Positions 5,583-14,325 are shown, counted from the stretch's first letter. The stretch is 16,813 nucleotides of DNA from Tannerella sp. (GCA_031277235.1 JAITMT010000442.1:1-16813); one strand, 5' to 3'. Notes: generated by a model from the letters alone, not told the origin. Numbers and translations are program-made.

Positions 5583-5640
5583 CTCTCCCCCTGCCCCTCT
5601 CCACAGGGAGAGGGGAGAGTTCCCCTCCTTCGGAGGGGTT
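5583..5640. repeat. Pair of C/G-rich intergenic hairpins
   Basis: Two hairpins: CCCCTCTCC pairs with GGAGAGGGG across ACAG, and CCCCTCC pairs with GGAGGGG across TTC. Similar C/G hairpins are common between genes in this phylum (from memory). A related stretch, CTCCCCCTCCGCGGAGGGG, recurs near 5910-5928. Confidence 0.7.
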
Positions 5641-5654
5641 AGGGGAGGCTTTTC

Positions 5655-5710
5655 TCGTTCACCCGTTTACCCGTTTTTCCGTTCATCCGTTCACCCGTTC
5701 TCCCGTGTAC
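5655..5710. repeat. 8-bp tandem array, CCGTTNNN type, 7 units
   Basis: Seven 8-bp units in register, the first starting TCGTT and the last CCGTG. The last three units form the start of copy 2 of the 85-bp repeat. Confidence 0.8.
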
Positions 5711-5771
5711 CCCCAATCGCTTCGCTTCATTGGGGGTTATTCATGTTCATCTCCTTTGGAGATGCTTTCGC
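5687..5771. repeat. 85-bp intergenic direct repeat, copy 2
   Basis: Same content as 5405-5489: 8-mers, then the CCCCCAAT/ATTGGGGG palindrome, then CTCCTTTGGAG. The mismatches with copy 1 lie in an 8-mer, in the linker, and in the loop of the last hairpin, so the stems are unchanged. Confidence 0.85.
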
Positions 5772-5795
5772 GCGTTGCCTGCAGGCGCCAATTTT

Positions 5796-5851
5796 CAAAT
5801 TTTCAAATCTTCGAATCCTCAAATCTTCAAATTTTCGAATCTTCAAATCTT
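5796..5851. repeat. 8-bp tandem array, CRAATYYT type, 7 units
   Basis: Seven 8-bp units with the core CAAAT or CGAAT plus three pyrimidine-rich bases. It runs directly into the terminator stem, whose first bases continue the pattern. Confidence 0.75.
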
Positions 5852-5891
5852 CAAAAGAAAAAAGGGGCGCACGCCCCTTTTTTCTTTTGAA
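5850..5891. terminator. Bidirectional terminator with a perfect 20-bp stem
   Basis: Left arm TTCAAAAGAAAAAAGGGGCG (5850-5869) and a perfect reverse-complement right arm (5872-5891). The A and T runs inside the stem give a U-tract on either strand. It is placed to end the secreted-protease transcript (leftward) and to back up the terminator at 5291-5316 (rightward). Confidence 0.85.
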
Positions 5892-5941
5892 AATTTGCCA
5901 CTGTCCTCCTCCCCCTCCGCGGAGGGGATCGGGGGGTGGGC

Positions 5942-8900
5942 TTACTTGCTTATCACCTTGAAACGCTTTTCATTGATGACAACCACGTAGATGCCTTCCG
6001 GAAGGATTTCTCGCGTCGTGCCTTCCGTTACCGTCAGACGTTTGTACCGTGTTCCGAGCATGGTATAGATGTCGGCTGTTGCCGTCCTGTCGCTGACGAT
6101 GGTCAATACGTTGTTGTAGGTACTGACGCTTACGTCGGCGATGTTTTCCGTGCCCGTTATCTGGCTTTCGATTTCGGTCGTTACGAACGTTATCGTCCAC
6201 GGCTCGACCACCTGGCGGATGAGATAACTGAACGAGCCGTCTCCCTCCTGTTTCGGATACAGACGCACCGTTTTCAGCGAGTAATCGCCGTAAGCCTCCA
6301 CGACATACGGTTCTCCTTTTGCGTAGGTGGCGTTGAATTCAAAGTCTTCATGACCCTGCACATAGTTGCGACCGACGTTGTGTATCGCCTCTCCGCCGTT
6401 GACTTTGACATAGTTTACCGTTACGTCGTCGGGGACATTCGTCAGGTCAACAAAGCGTTGCGGAATCGGGATGATCGCTTCCTGCACATTCACCACAATA
6501 AATCCCTGTACCGGAGCATAGTTTCCGCTCGGATCGGTATAGTATGCGGGGAACATCTGTCCGTCGCCCGGGAAAATTTCGGTGGTCGGGTCAACCCATT
6601 CGTATCCGTCCGGGAGCGGTATGTCGTCAAGCGTCAGCCGTGCCGGATAGCCCACGTTGATGGTGTCCGTTTCGACGAAAGTGCCGGGCGCCGGATTAAT
6701 CTTGAAGGAACCTAAAACGAGATTCGTTACCGGATCAAAATTAACGCCTGCCGTGGTATTGATCGAAACCGTGTAATCCCCGGCATTGACGGGAACATTC
6801 GGAGAACCATTATACAGGACGGTAATATTGCCCAAGCCCGTATAGGGAGAAGCCAATGCCACGCTTACTCCATGCGGTAAACCGTCGTAAGTAACATCTG
6901 TCAGCAGGTAATTCAACATTGCCGGAGTGAGTACGGACCTCTGGCTAACCGGTATTTCGTATCCGTTTGCCAGGGAGAACGTGCTGCCCGTTACGCCCAA
7001 CCAGACTTGAATGACGCCTGTGCGGAGGAAACCGGTTGTGTTCGGCGAGGCAGTGAACGTAATTGCATTCCCCGAAATCGAATAGGTCATCCAGGAGGGC
7101 ACGTTTGCATAGAAGTTCAATCCCAGCAAGTTAATATAATCATCCGGATCGGTAACCGTAAACGTGATGACCTGGCTTTCGCCGGGAGCAGCAAAGTCTT
7201 CCTGCGTAACCGACGGTTCATATAAATCAAGCATGCTGGCACGCATAACGCAAGCCGAAGCGGATCGCGTGGATTCCAGTCCGTCAAAAAGCGCCGAAAC
7301 CTGATAGCAATGTTCTCCGATTGAAAGGTAGAGTTGGTCTGTATCGAGATGGGTCGGAGCGGTTGTCTGGGCAATCGCTACATCATCGCGATAAACAACG
7401 TAGTCCACTGTTCCGGTTTCTATTACGGCTGCTATGTTCCAGTTGCCGTCTAAAGAGCCTCCGGAAATATCGTATAGGCTGAGCAAGGGTCCGCCGTCCT
7501 GGGAGATCAAATCGCCGCCCTCGACTGCCGGTCCTTCGTCCATTCCGGCTACAAACATTCCTCCATTGTCGCCATTGGCATGGAATTCATAACCGATATA
7601 AATATCGGAGTTCTTGTCAATCAGGAAAGCATCGTTTAGCGTAATGACATTAAACGAGTGAATAGACAGTTGAGCGTTGCTTACCGGTTGACTGTAAACA
7701 ATACTTCCCTGACGTATTTTCAGCGTGATGCCGTCAACGGGTAAATCGTTGATATACACTTCGATTTTCTTGATATAGGTGATACCGCGGGGTACATCGG
7801 GCACAACGAAATCGCCTGCCTTGAAAAGCGATGCTACTTCCATCTTGAAATGGGTGAGAAGCGGATTATTGACTCCGATGGCATTAACATTGTTGCCGCT
7901 ATCCCAGCGCATAACCGTTTCGGCGGGTGTTGATTGCAAAGTGCTTTTTGCCTGTACGGGAACGTTCTGTTCCGTTTCGGCGGCAGGCGTTGATTGCAAC
8001 ATTCTCTTTTCCGTTGCGGGAGCGTTCTCTCCCTGCCCTGCAAGTTCTGCAATTGCTACCGGCTCTACCCTATCCGCCAAACCTTTCAACGTAGCCTTCT
8101 TATCGGATAAGGAAGACCGGTCTTTAGCCCGCACCGCTGTTCTCGAACCGAATTTGTCCGGAGTAAACGGCAAGTTTTCTTCGGAAATTACTACCTGCTT
8201 CCGAAAATCTTTCCTTTCTGCAACGGACGATAGCGGTTTCGACAGCGTATTGTCGGGGAATCCCGTCCAATCCACTTGCACATCGTCGGTCACAAAGGCA
8301 GCCGTAACGTCGGTCGGGAATGTGCTTGCCTGACGGACAACGATCACCTGCTGCAAGGTTTCAAGACCGGTGGGAGCAACAATAATCCGTGCCGCTCTCG
8401 GATAGGGATCCGTATTATCCGCTACGGTATAGGTAAAGACTCCGTCGGAATTGCCTGCACCGTCAACGATGGTTATCCAGGGGGCGGCAGTTGTAGCCGT
8501 CCAGGGTATGTTGGATGTTACGGTGCCGGTACCTACAGTTGCATCAAAGTCTTTTCTGCCGACTGCCAAATCGGTAACCACCGAAAATGCCGGGAGAGTG
8601 GAATACGTGAATGTAGGCACAATACTCAATGACAGGGAATTGGAATATCCCCACGCCGGTAATATGGGATTCCACGCGTATGCCGGAGGACCGAAAACAA
8701 AAGCGGTGTTTTTGGCGCTTGCCGGCAGGGCGTTCGAAGAGTAAATGGCAATACCTGCCGTCCATTGATCAAAGCCGCTCACTACCACATAGAATGCGCC
8801 GTCGGTATAGACGGGACCGTCAAATGTTACCGTGGTATAAACGCCATCATTAATATCGCTTACGGGCAATTCCTTGGATGCCAGCACCTGTTCGGGAATT

Positions 8901-11900
8901 CCGGCAACTTCTTTCATGATGGAAACAGTCAGCGAACCGCTTGATAGAGCATTTCCAAAAAGAATGTCCACTGACGTAATGTATCCCATGGCTAAGGGCG
9001 CATCGAAACGTTCGGCAAAAGATTGATCTCCGGTTACATTTGAACCGGTAATCGGACCATAGCCTGCATCGTAATAACCGGCATCGCCCGCATCGCCCGG
9101 CAACAGATTCCAAATCTTTTCCGGAGTGTCGTAACCGACTTTTACGTAATCGGGAATTTCTTCATCATCCACGGTTTGAGGCAGGTTTTTCACACTCAGT
9201 TTTACGGCAAATTCACCGTCCGAAGCATAAGTGATTTGTTGCGGATTTGCCACGTTCGACGTCGCCGGAGACGCGCCGGTGAATGTCCAGTTCCATTCGG
9301 TCGGAGTGCCTATCGTCCGGTCGAGAAAGTCTATGGAAGCATTCGTCGGAATGAACTGACCGTAATTGCTTTGACGGGTATAACCGTTTTCGGCTACGAA
9401 TGCCGCGTCAATATCCGTTGTATAGGCAAACTGTGGAGCAATGTTGAGGGAGAGATAGCCTACCATCTCTTCCACTGTAGATGCCCATCCGCCGAAGTAA
9501 GGTACATCATAAAGATAAGCCGTGCTTTTCCCTACCGTCCGGTCATCTGTTGCAGTGATATTTACATTTCGAACACCTCCCGTAGCAGTACCGGAAAATC
9601 CGCCTACCACCACATGGAAAGCGCCGGTAACCAAGACCGGAGAAGCGAAAGTAATCGTCTTCAAATTGCCTGCATTCGTTCCGTTAGTTGGAAAGTTGGT
9701 TGCATTGGCAGCCAAAGTTTGCGTAGCTAAAACGGCACCGGGGAAACCGCCTTCATCTTTAGCAATGCTGATGGTTAATGTGCCGCTTGGTGCTGCCGTT
9801 CGGTTGAATTGGATAACCACTCCCGAAATTTTACCGGCAGTAACCGGAGCTTCAAAGCGTTCAGAATAATCTGTTATGCCATAAAGATTATGACCAAAGA
9901 TATATTGGGTGGCACTCCAATTCCAAATGGAGGTCGCCACTTCTCCCGGCAACACATTCCAGATCGGATTGTATTGATTGTAAATTGCTTTCACATAATC
10001 GGCTTTCGTAAGCGAACTAGTAACGCCTTCCTCATTTTTTGCCGTAAGTGACACATTGTATGTTCCGTCGGTATCATAAACCACGTTTTGCGGATTTTCT
10101 TCGGCTGAAGTAGCCGGATTCCCTCCGGTGAATGCCCAATCCCATTCGTTGGGCGCCAAACCGGTTGACAAACTCCTGAAATTCAAACCGGCTCCGGTCG
10201 GAATATACAGATTGCCGTTGGCTTTCAGCGTATAAGCCGGTTCCGCCTCGAAAACGGTTGTAAGATCACTGGTATATTCAAAATAGGGAACTACATCCAG
10301 GGAGGTGTTCAAATCGAAGAAAAATTGCGAAGCCGCACCCCATCCGCCTGCAAAAAGATAGGCTGTATTTTTTGCCAACGCCCCCCGGCTGATAGCCGAT
10401 GCAAAGCGAACGCCTGCCGTCACATTAGCCGGAAGACCACTGAACCGTACATGGAAAGCGCCCGTTACCAAAATCGGCGTCGGGAAAGTTACGGTGGAAT
10501 AAGCCAATCCGGTCGTCAGATTTGCTGACGTGGGAATTGAATTAATTGACAACGTTCCGGTAGCCCCCAATTGGGTTCCGGGCACACCGTTATCATCGGA
10601 GAATATCGCCACAGTCAGGTTTCCAATTGCCGTAAGAGCCGTTTTGAAGCATTTGAAATCCACTTTGGAGACATAACCTGCGGTTAATGGCGCGTCAAAG
10701 CGCTCGGAAAACATAGATATTCCGGCATTGTTAGAACCAAATACTGCGCCATAGTCAAAGGTATAGGCGCCAATATTTTCTCCCGGCATCAAGTTCCAGA
10801 TGCGGGTAGGATCGTCATAACCCGCCTTGACAAAATCTGTTACGGTCTTGGATTGTGTGCCTGCCGAATTGGTCGCATTCAGTATAACGTCATACGTGTC
10901 TGAAGCATCATACAGGACATTTTGCGGATTTTGACCGGTAGAATTTGCCGGAGTTCCTCCCAATGTCCAATCCCAGGAGAGCGGATAATTTTGGGTTAAA
11001 TCGGTGAAATCCACCTCCTGATGCGGGGTAATATACGGACCGTAGTTGTCGCGCATGGTATAACCCAACGAAGCGGCGGTAAAATCAACGACCGGCAACT
11101 TGTCCAAAACCGTAACCGCAGCAGTAACTGTCTTTGTATCCGTTCCTTCCGTGTTGGTCACTTTCAATGTAACGTCATAGACTCCAGCCGTCATGTATTG
11201 AACGGTAGGCGCTTCTCCGGAAGCCGTGACGGGCGTGGCGCCGTTAAAAGTCCAGTCCCACAGGACAGGCGTTCCGGTGGAACGGTCAATCGGCGTGAGG
11301 AAATCACCCACATAGAGGGTTGTCTGGGTTAAAAGACCGTTGAATCTTATCCCATCAAGTGCCATAGCATTTCCGTCCGCCCCAACATATTGCCAGGCAA
11401 ATTTCAAATTACTGCCATCATAAGCCGAAAGATCAATACTGTATTTTGTCCATGACATGGGGCGGGTGTTTATTACCGTAGTTCCTGCTGTCCACTTCTG
11501 TGTCCAGGTAGCTCCGCCATCATCCGAAACCAAAAAGTTCATTGTTGCCGCATCCAAATAATATCCATCATATTCTACATAAAATTCGATGGATGATCCG
11601 TCAACTATGGAATAATCGCCAGCTGTTATCAACCATGTATCTGCATAATTAGCATGCCATACTATTATGGCAGAAGCCACACTGGAGGGGTCAATATCGC
11701 TGAAAACCGGTCCCGGCGTCAAATTACCCAATGCCCATTGATTCGGGCTTACATGTACGGGGCTGTTTTGGACAGTCCAGCCAGGAAGCGGAGAACTGTC
11801 AAAACCTTCGCTGAAAACAAGGTTGGGAAGCCCAAAATTCGCCACCGGCGGTGCAGGCGTTCCTTTCAGGGTTACATTGATCGTTTCCGTTTGTGTTTCC

Positions 11901-13630
11901 TGCGGTCCCGTTCCACTGTTGATAACCAGGGTGGTCGTAAAAGTACCGGCGGCGTTATAGGCAATCGGCGGCGGCGTTTTTCCGCTCCAGGTGCTTGGCG
12001 TGCCGCCTTCGAAAGTCCACGTCCAGGTGTTTGCGCCGACCGAATGATCGGTATAAGTGACGGATTCCAGTATATAAATATTGGTAGCGCTTGCCGTGAA
12101 ATCGGCAGTCGCTTCATTATTGGCGGTATAGGTTCCATTCAACGTGGTAACGCCCGTGTTGTCCGGGTCCAGATAATCCTTCATCATCTTCGTAAGATCA
12201 ACGCCGGAGGCAGTAGCCTGATTCGGGTGATCCCAGTGATACCACAATTTACCGTAAATGCTGTATCCTGTCAGATTGTTGCAACTTGCATTTCCACCGG
12301 TCAGCGTTCCCACCACCAAACCGTTCTGATTGAAGAGCGGAGAGCCCGAAGAGCCTCCTTCGGTTTGTCCCCATCCGCTGACTGTTTCGTCGAAATAAAC
12401 CCGCCAATGAGCCCAGGCATCGCCTACTTCACCGGTATTCATATTTGCCGTAGCGCTGGTAGCCGTTGAGGAGAAGGTTGATATTTTCTTCACGTCGCCT
12501 GCGGGGTGATGAATTCCTACTCCGCCCGTTGCTCCGGTATTGGAACGGTCCCATCCGTTAAAGTATAAATCCCAATCCAGCGGTACCGTAGCCATATTCA
12601 ACTTTAACAGTACCCCGTCGGAACCTCCGTTTAAACGTACTTCCACCAGCATCTGCGCTCCGACAACCGTCTTGATATTCAACGGCATGGCTGTTTCGCA
12701 AGTGGGACTTTCGTCATGGAAATAATAGAGGATTTGATTCCATTCTGCACTGTTCAACGTGGTTGCACCGTCATAAAAACAGTGGCTTGCCGTTAAAAAG
12801 AAGGGAGTCAGGTCTTGCCGGGTATTGTTCACAAGCGTCCCGGAACACAGAAACACATAACCTCCAATGGGCGTTAGCGACCGGGCAACTCCTTTTTTCT
12901 CGTCCTGCCAGTCGGCTCCTTCCGGACAGTTGATGTTCACCTCGCAACTTTCGGATTCTCCGATTCTCGTTTCAACCTCTCCCGGTTTTTTCACTTTCCT
13001 TATTTTCAAGTAGTTGTACCCATATCCGATCCCGGAGATTTTCAAACGGGGCAGCGCCGGTCTGGCAACAAATTCCCGGTCTCCGGAGGTAGCCGGTGGA
13101 GCAGGCGCATTGTATTCCAGCGTGATTTTATCTCCCGCCACAAATTCCGTGGCAAAAGTGCCTTCCGTGTTCGGATTCGTACGATGCGTGTAGGCTCCAA
13201 TCACATGCGAATGGTCTTCGTTGTAAATGAAGAGTTTCCCTCCTTCCGGAATGAAAAAATCATCATAATAGAGCGAAGTGGCAATCGCGTCGGGCGCCTC
13301 GATCGTCAGCGTCCAAACTTGCTGACCGTTGGGCAACGTGCTCCATTCCCCCGAATTGCGTACATCCAGGTCAACGGGAATGATGACACTTGTTCTCAAA
13401 GGAAGATGGTTTTGTTCAGAAACTCTGTCTTCCTCCCTCAACTGCGCCACATCAAATTGAATGGGCGCCACAAAAGGCAGTCTCGCAGCCCGCAAGTCAA
13501 TCGAACCCTCGAAAGCAAAACTTGCCGGAACCCCCTTTTCACTCACCTGGGCAGTTGCTTCAATTCCGAGGAAAAGAACTGCCAGCAGGAGAAACATTTT
13601 CGTTTTTTTACTGATTGTAAATGGTTTCAT
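5942..13630 (-). CDS. Giant T9SS-secreted modular serine protease with PKD and adhesin-like domains (2562 aa)
   Basis: Signal peptide at 1-28 (ending ATAQ). A trypsin-fold protease domain, about 250-490, resembles lysyl endopeptidase: His283 in LTASHC, a probable Asp338 in GGSDGVLLKL, and Ser428 in TEGGSSGSPLF. After it come PKD1 (about 509-589), a cleaved-adhesin/MAM-like domain (604-765), PKD2 (770-843), and three supermodules, each a PKD plus a beta-sandwich beginning IWN(L/V)(M/L)PG (848-1121, 1126-1404, 1410-1677). Then follow a BACON-like domain (1685-1768), a linker with two LQSTPA repeats (1880-1905), a fourth, divergent sandwich (1907-2073), an Fn3-like segment (2075-2128), a cadherin-like segment (2140-2230), an MBG-like domain (2233-2313), and the T9SS type A sorting domain (about 2494-2562, ending EKRFKVISK). 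It is likely exported by T9SS and bound to the surface or released. Residues 30-240 may be a propeptide. Cleavage specificity cannot be read from the sequence. It converges with the TPR-HTH gene and looks monocistronic. Confidence 0.9.
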   Translation of the reverse strand: MKPFTISKKTKMFLLLAVLFLGIEATAQVSEKGVPASFAFEGSIDLRAARLPFVAPIQFDVAQLREEDRVSEQNHLPLRTSVIIPVDLDVRNSGEWSTLPNGQQVWTLTIEAPDAIATSLYYDDFFIPEGGKLFIYNEDHSHVIGAYTHRTNPNTEGTFATEFVAGDKITLEYNAPAPPATSGDREFVARPALPRLKISGIGYGYNYLKIRKVKKPGEVETRIGESESCEVNINCPEGADWQDEKKGVARSLTPIGGYVFLCSGTLVNNTRQDLTPFFLTASHCFYDGATTLNSAEWNQILYYFHDESPTCETAMPLNIKTVVGAQMLVEVRLNGGSDGVLLKLNMATVPLDWDLYFNGWDRSNTGATGGVGIHHPAGDVKKISTFSSTATSATANMNTGEVGDAWAHWRVYFDETVSGWGQTEGGSSGSPLFNQNGLVVGTLTGGNASCNNLTGYSIYGKLWYHWDHPNQATASGVDLTKMMKDYLDPDNTGVTTLNGTYTANNEATADFTASATNIYILESVTYTDHSVGANTWTWTFEGGTPSTWSGKTPPPIAYNAAGTFTTTLVINSGTGPQETQTETINVTLKGTPAPPVANFGLPNLVFSEGFDSSPLPGWTVQNSPVHVSPNQWALGNLTPGPVFSDIDPSSVASAIIVWHANYADTWLITAGDYSIVDGSSIEFYVEYDGYYLDAATMNFLVSDDGGATWTQKWTAGTTVINTRPMSWTKYSIDLSAYDGSNLKFAWQYVGADGNAMALDGIRFNGLLTQTTLYVGDFLTPIDRSTGTPVLWDWTFNGATPVTASGEAPTVQYMTAGVYDVTLKVTNTEGTDTKTVTAAVTVLDKLPVVDFTAASLGYTMRDNYGPYITPHQEVDFTDLTQNYPLSWDWTLGGTPANSTGQNPQNVLYDASDTYDVILNATNSAGTQSKTVTDFVKAGYDDPTRIWNLMPGENIGAYTFDYGAVFGSNNAGISMFSERFDAPLTAGYVSKVDFKCFKTALTAIGNLTVAIFSDDNGVPGTQLGATGTLSINSIPTSANLTTGLAYSTVTFPTPILVTGAFHVRFSGLPANVTAGVRFASAISRGALAKNTAYLFAGGWGAASQFFFDLNTSLDVVPYFEYTSDLTTVFEAEPAYTLKANGNLYIPTGAGLNFRSLSTGLAPNEWDWAFTGGNPATSAEENPQNVVYDTDGTYNVSLTAKNEEGVTSSLTKADYVKAIYNQYNPIWNVLPGEVATSIWNWSATQYIFGHNLYGITDYSERFEAPVTAGKISGVVIQFNRTAAPSGTLTISIAKDEGGFPGAVLATQTLAANATNFPTNGTNAGNLKTITFASPVLVTGAFHVVVGGFSGTATGGVRNVNITATDDRTVGKSTAYLYDVPYFGGWASTVEEMVGYLSLNIAPQFAYTTDIDAAFVAENGYTRQSNYGQFIPTNASIDFLDRTIGTPTEWNWTFTGASPATSNVANPQQITYASDGEFAVKLSVKNLPQTVDDEEIPDYVKVGYDTPEKIWNLLPGDAGDAGYYDAGYGPITGSNVTGDQSFAERFDAPLAMGYITSVDILFGNALSSGSLTVSIMKEVAGIPEQVLASKELPVSDINDGVYTTVTFDGPVYTDGAFYVVVSGFDQWTAGIAIYSSNALPASAKNTAFVFGPPAYAWNPILPAWGYSNSLSLSIVPTFTYSTLPAFSVVTDLAVGRKDFDATVGTGTVTSNIPWTATTAAPWITIVDGAGNSDGVFTYTVADNTDPYPRAARIIVAPTGLETLQQVIVVRQASTFPTDVTAAFVTDDVQVDWTGFPDNTLSKPLSSVAERKDFRKQVVISEENLPFTPDKFGSRTAVRAKDRSSLSDKKATLKGLADRVEPVAIAELAGQGENAPATEKRMLQSTPAAETEQNVPVQAKSTLQSTPAETVMRWDSGNNVNAIGVNNPLLTHFKMEVASLFKAGDFVVPDVPRGITYIKKIEVYINDLPVDGITLKIRQGSIVYSQPVSNAQLSIHSFNVITLNDAFLIDKNSDIYIGYEFHANGDNGGMFVAGMDEGPAVEGGDLISQDGGPLLSLYDISGGSLDGNWNIAAVIETGTVDYVVYRDDVAIAQTTAPTHLDTDQLYLSIGEHCYQVSALFDGLESTRSASACVMRASMLDLYEPSVTQEDFAAPGESQVITFTVTDPDDYINLLGLNFYANVPSWMTYSISGNAITFTASPNTTGFLRTGVIQVWLGVTGSTFSLANGYEIPVSQRSVLTPAMLNYLLTDVTYDGLPHGVSVALASPYTGLGNITVLYNGSPNVPVNAGDYTVSINTTAGVNFDPVTNLVLGSFKINPAPGTFVETDTINVGYPARLTLDDIPLPDGYEWVDPTTEIFPGDGQMFPAYYTDPSGNYAPVQGFIVVNVQEAIIPIPQRFVDLTNVPDDVTVNYVKVNGGEAIHNVGRNYVQGHEDFEFNATYAKGEPYVVEAYGDYSLKTVRLYPKQEGDGSFSYLIRQVVEPWTITFVTTEIESQITGTENIADVSVSTYNNVLTIVSDRTATADIYTMLGTRYKRLTVTEGTTREILPEGIYVVVINEKRFKVISK

Positions 13631-13731
13631 ATTTATTACTATAAAAAATTATATTCTCTCCTTTTTCGCTTGCCATAACCCGGCAGCGAATCTTGAATCT
13701 CTCAAAAATGTTAATTTTTTTTAACACTTTC

Positions 13732-13814
13732 ACGGGAAAAGAAAAGCATAAGATAGGCTCCCGCGCCTGCCGGACATTCGTCTGTTGAGCGTATGAGTCT
13801 TCCTGCTTTCCCGT
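13732..13814 (-). ncRNA. Candidate structured RNA in the leader of the secreted protease gene
   Basis: On the minus strand an outer stem is formed by ACGGGAAA (13807-13814) and TTTCCCGT (13732-13739). It encloses a GC-richer segment, in an AT-rich surrounding, with several possible inner stems: AAGA with UCUU, GAC-GAAU-GUC, and AGGC-GCGGGA-GCCU. It lies about 100 nt upstream of the ATG, inside the predicted 280-nt leader. I do not recognise it as a known riboswitch. Folding was done by eye only. Confidence 0.4.
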
Positions 13815-13916
13815 TTATAGTTTACCGGTTGAATGCTTCAAATAGTATATAGACTTTTAGGTCAATTATGACAGTAAAGACATTTCAACTTTTATCTTTT
13901 TTAACATTTTCGGCTG

Positions 13917-13945
13917 CAAAGATATGAATAAATTTGATATTGCAA
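13917..13945 (-). promoter_or_regulatory. Predicted promoter of the secreted protease gene
   Basis: TATCTTTG on the minus strand (13917-13924), with TTG (13943-13945) 18 bp upstream. No better TAnnTTTG element lies closer to the gene, so the leader would be about 280 nt. The downstream bases GCAGCCGAAAAT nearly equal those of the promoter at 14298-14305. Confidence 0.6.
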
Positions 13946-14168
13946 CATAATTGGTGTATAAAAATCAACATTTTCCGTAAATTTTTTATTGCGAGATTCA
14001 GGGAAAAAGTATAAATTACTTATTATCAATTAATTGATTAATGTTAAAAAAAGTATTTTTTTTCTAAAAAAAATGACTGAAAGATGAAAATGGGGGATTG
14101 GGGATTTTGAATTTACGATTTTAGATTTGGTATTTTGGATTTTCCCGGATTTTTTGCAGAAGAAAGGG
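13946..14168. other. AT-rich intergenic stretch without a gene
   Basis: Runs of A and T, plus a low-complexity segment at 14090-14150 built of GGGATTTTG, TTTACGATTTTAGATTT and similar words. No gene or RNA signal was seen here. Confidence 0.6.
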
Positions 14169-14196
14169 AAAAAAACAGGGCTGCTCACGCAGCCCT
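14169..14196 (-). terminator. Intrinsic terminator of the small transcription unit
   Basis: Stem AGGGCTGC (14177-14184) with GCAGCCCT (14189-14196), loop TCAC, followed leftward by seven T (A run at 14169-14175). It points leftward, more than 750 bp from the PLP-enzyme gene, so it more likely serves the short unit in front of it. Confidence 0.85.
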
Positions 14197-14291
14197 ATAA
14201 TAAACAAATAAAAATTTTAAACTACTTTTCAGCCAAAAGGCTGTAAAAGATGAAAAAAAAAAATTTTATACGGCTTTAATACCATAATTTT
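14169..14291 (-). ncRNA. Candidate small RNA or leader-peptide transcript of about 120 nt
   Basis: A TAnnTTTG promoter (14298-14325) and an intrinsic terminator (14169-14196) enclose about 120 nt with no larger gene. The segment contains an 18-codon frame (14229-14285), MVLKPYKIFFFHLLQPFG, whose start would lie only about 6 nt from the predicted transcription start. Its stop codon falls in a small CAGCC-GGCTG hairpin (14230-14243). It could be a non-coding regulator, a near-leaderless micropeptide, or an attenuator. No known RNA family is recognised. Confidence 0.5.
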
Positions 14292-14297
14292 CGGGTG

Positions 14298-14325
14298 CAA
14301 AGATAAGAATTTTTTTAGAATGCAA
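14298..14325 (-). promoter_or_regulatory. Promoter of the small transcription unit
   Basis: TATCTTTG on the minus strand (14298-14305), with TTG at 14323-14325, 17 bp upstream, a slightly short spacing. It is followed by CACCCGAAAATT, close to the start of the protease leader. Confidence 0.65.

Noticed and set aside
5423..5990. Several rightward frames between the convergent genes
   Set aside because: They translate 8-mer arrays, hairpins and the terminator, and two would read into the 3' end of the protease gene.
5936..13724. Many rightward frames opposite the giant protease gene, some above 180 codons
   Set aside because: The minus-strand frame is continuous for 2562 codons with clear domains from signal peptide to sorting domain; the opposite frames show none.
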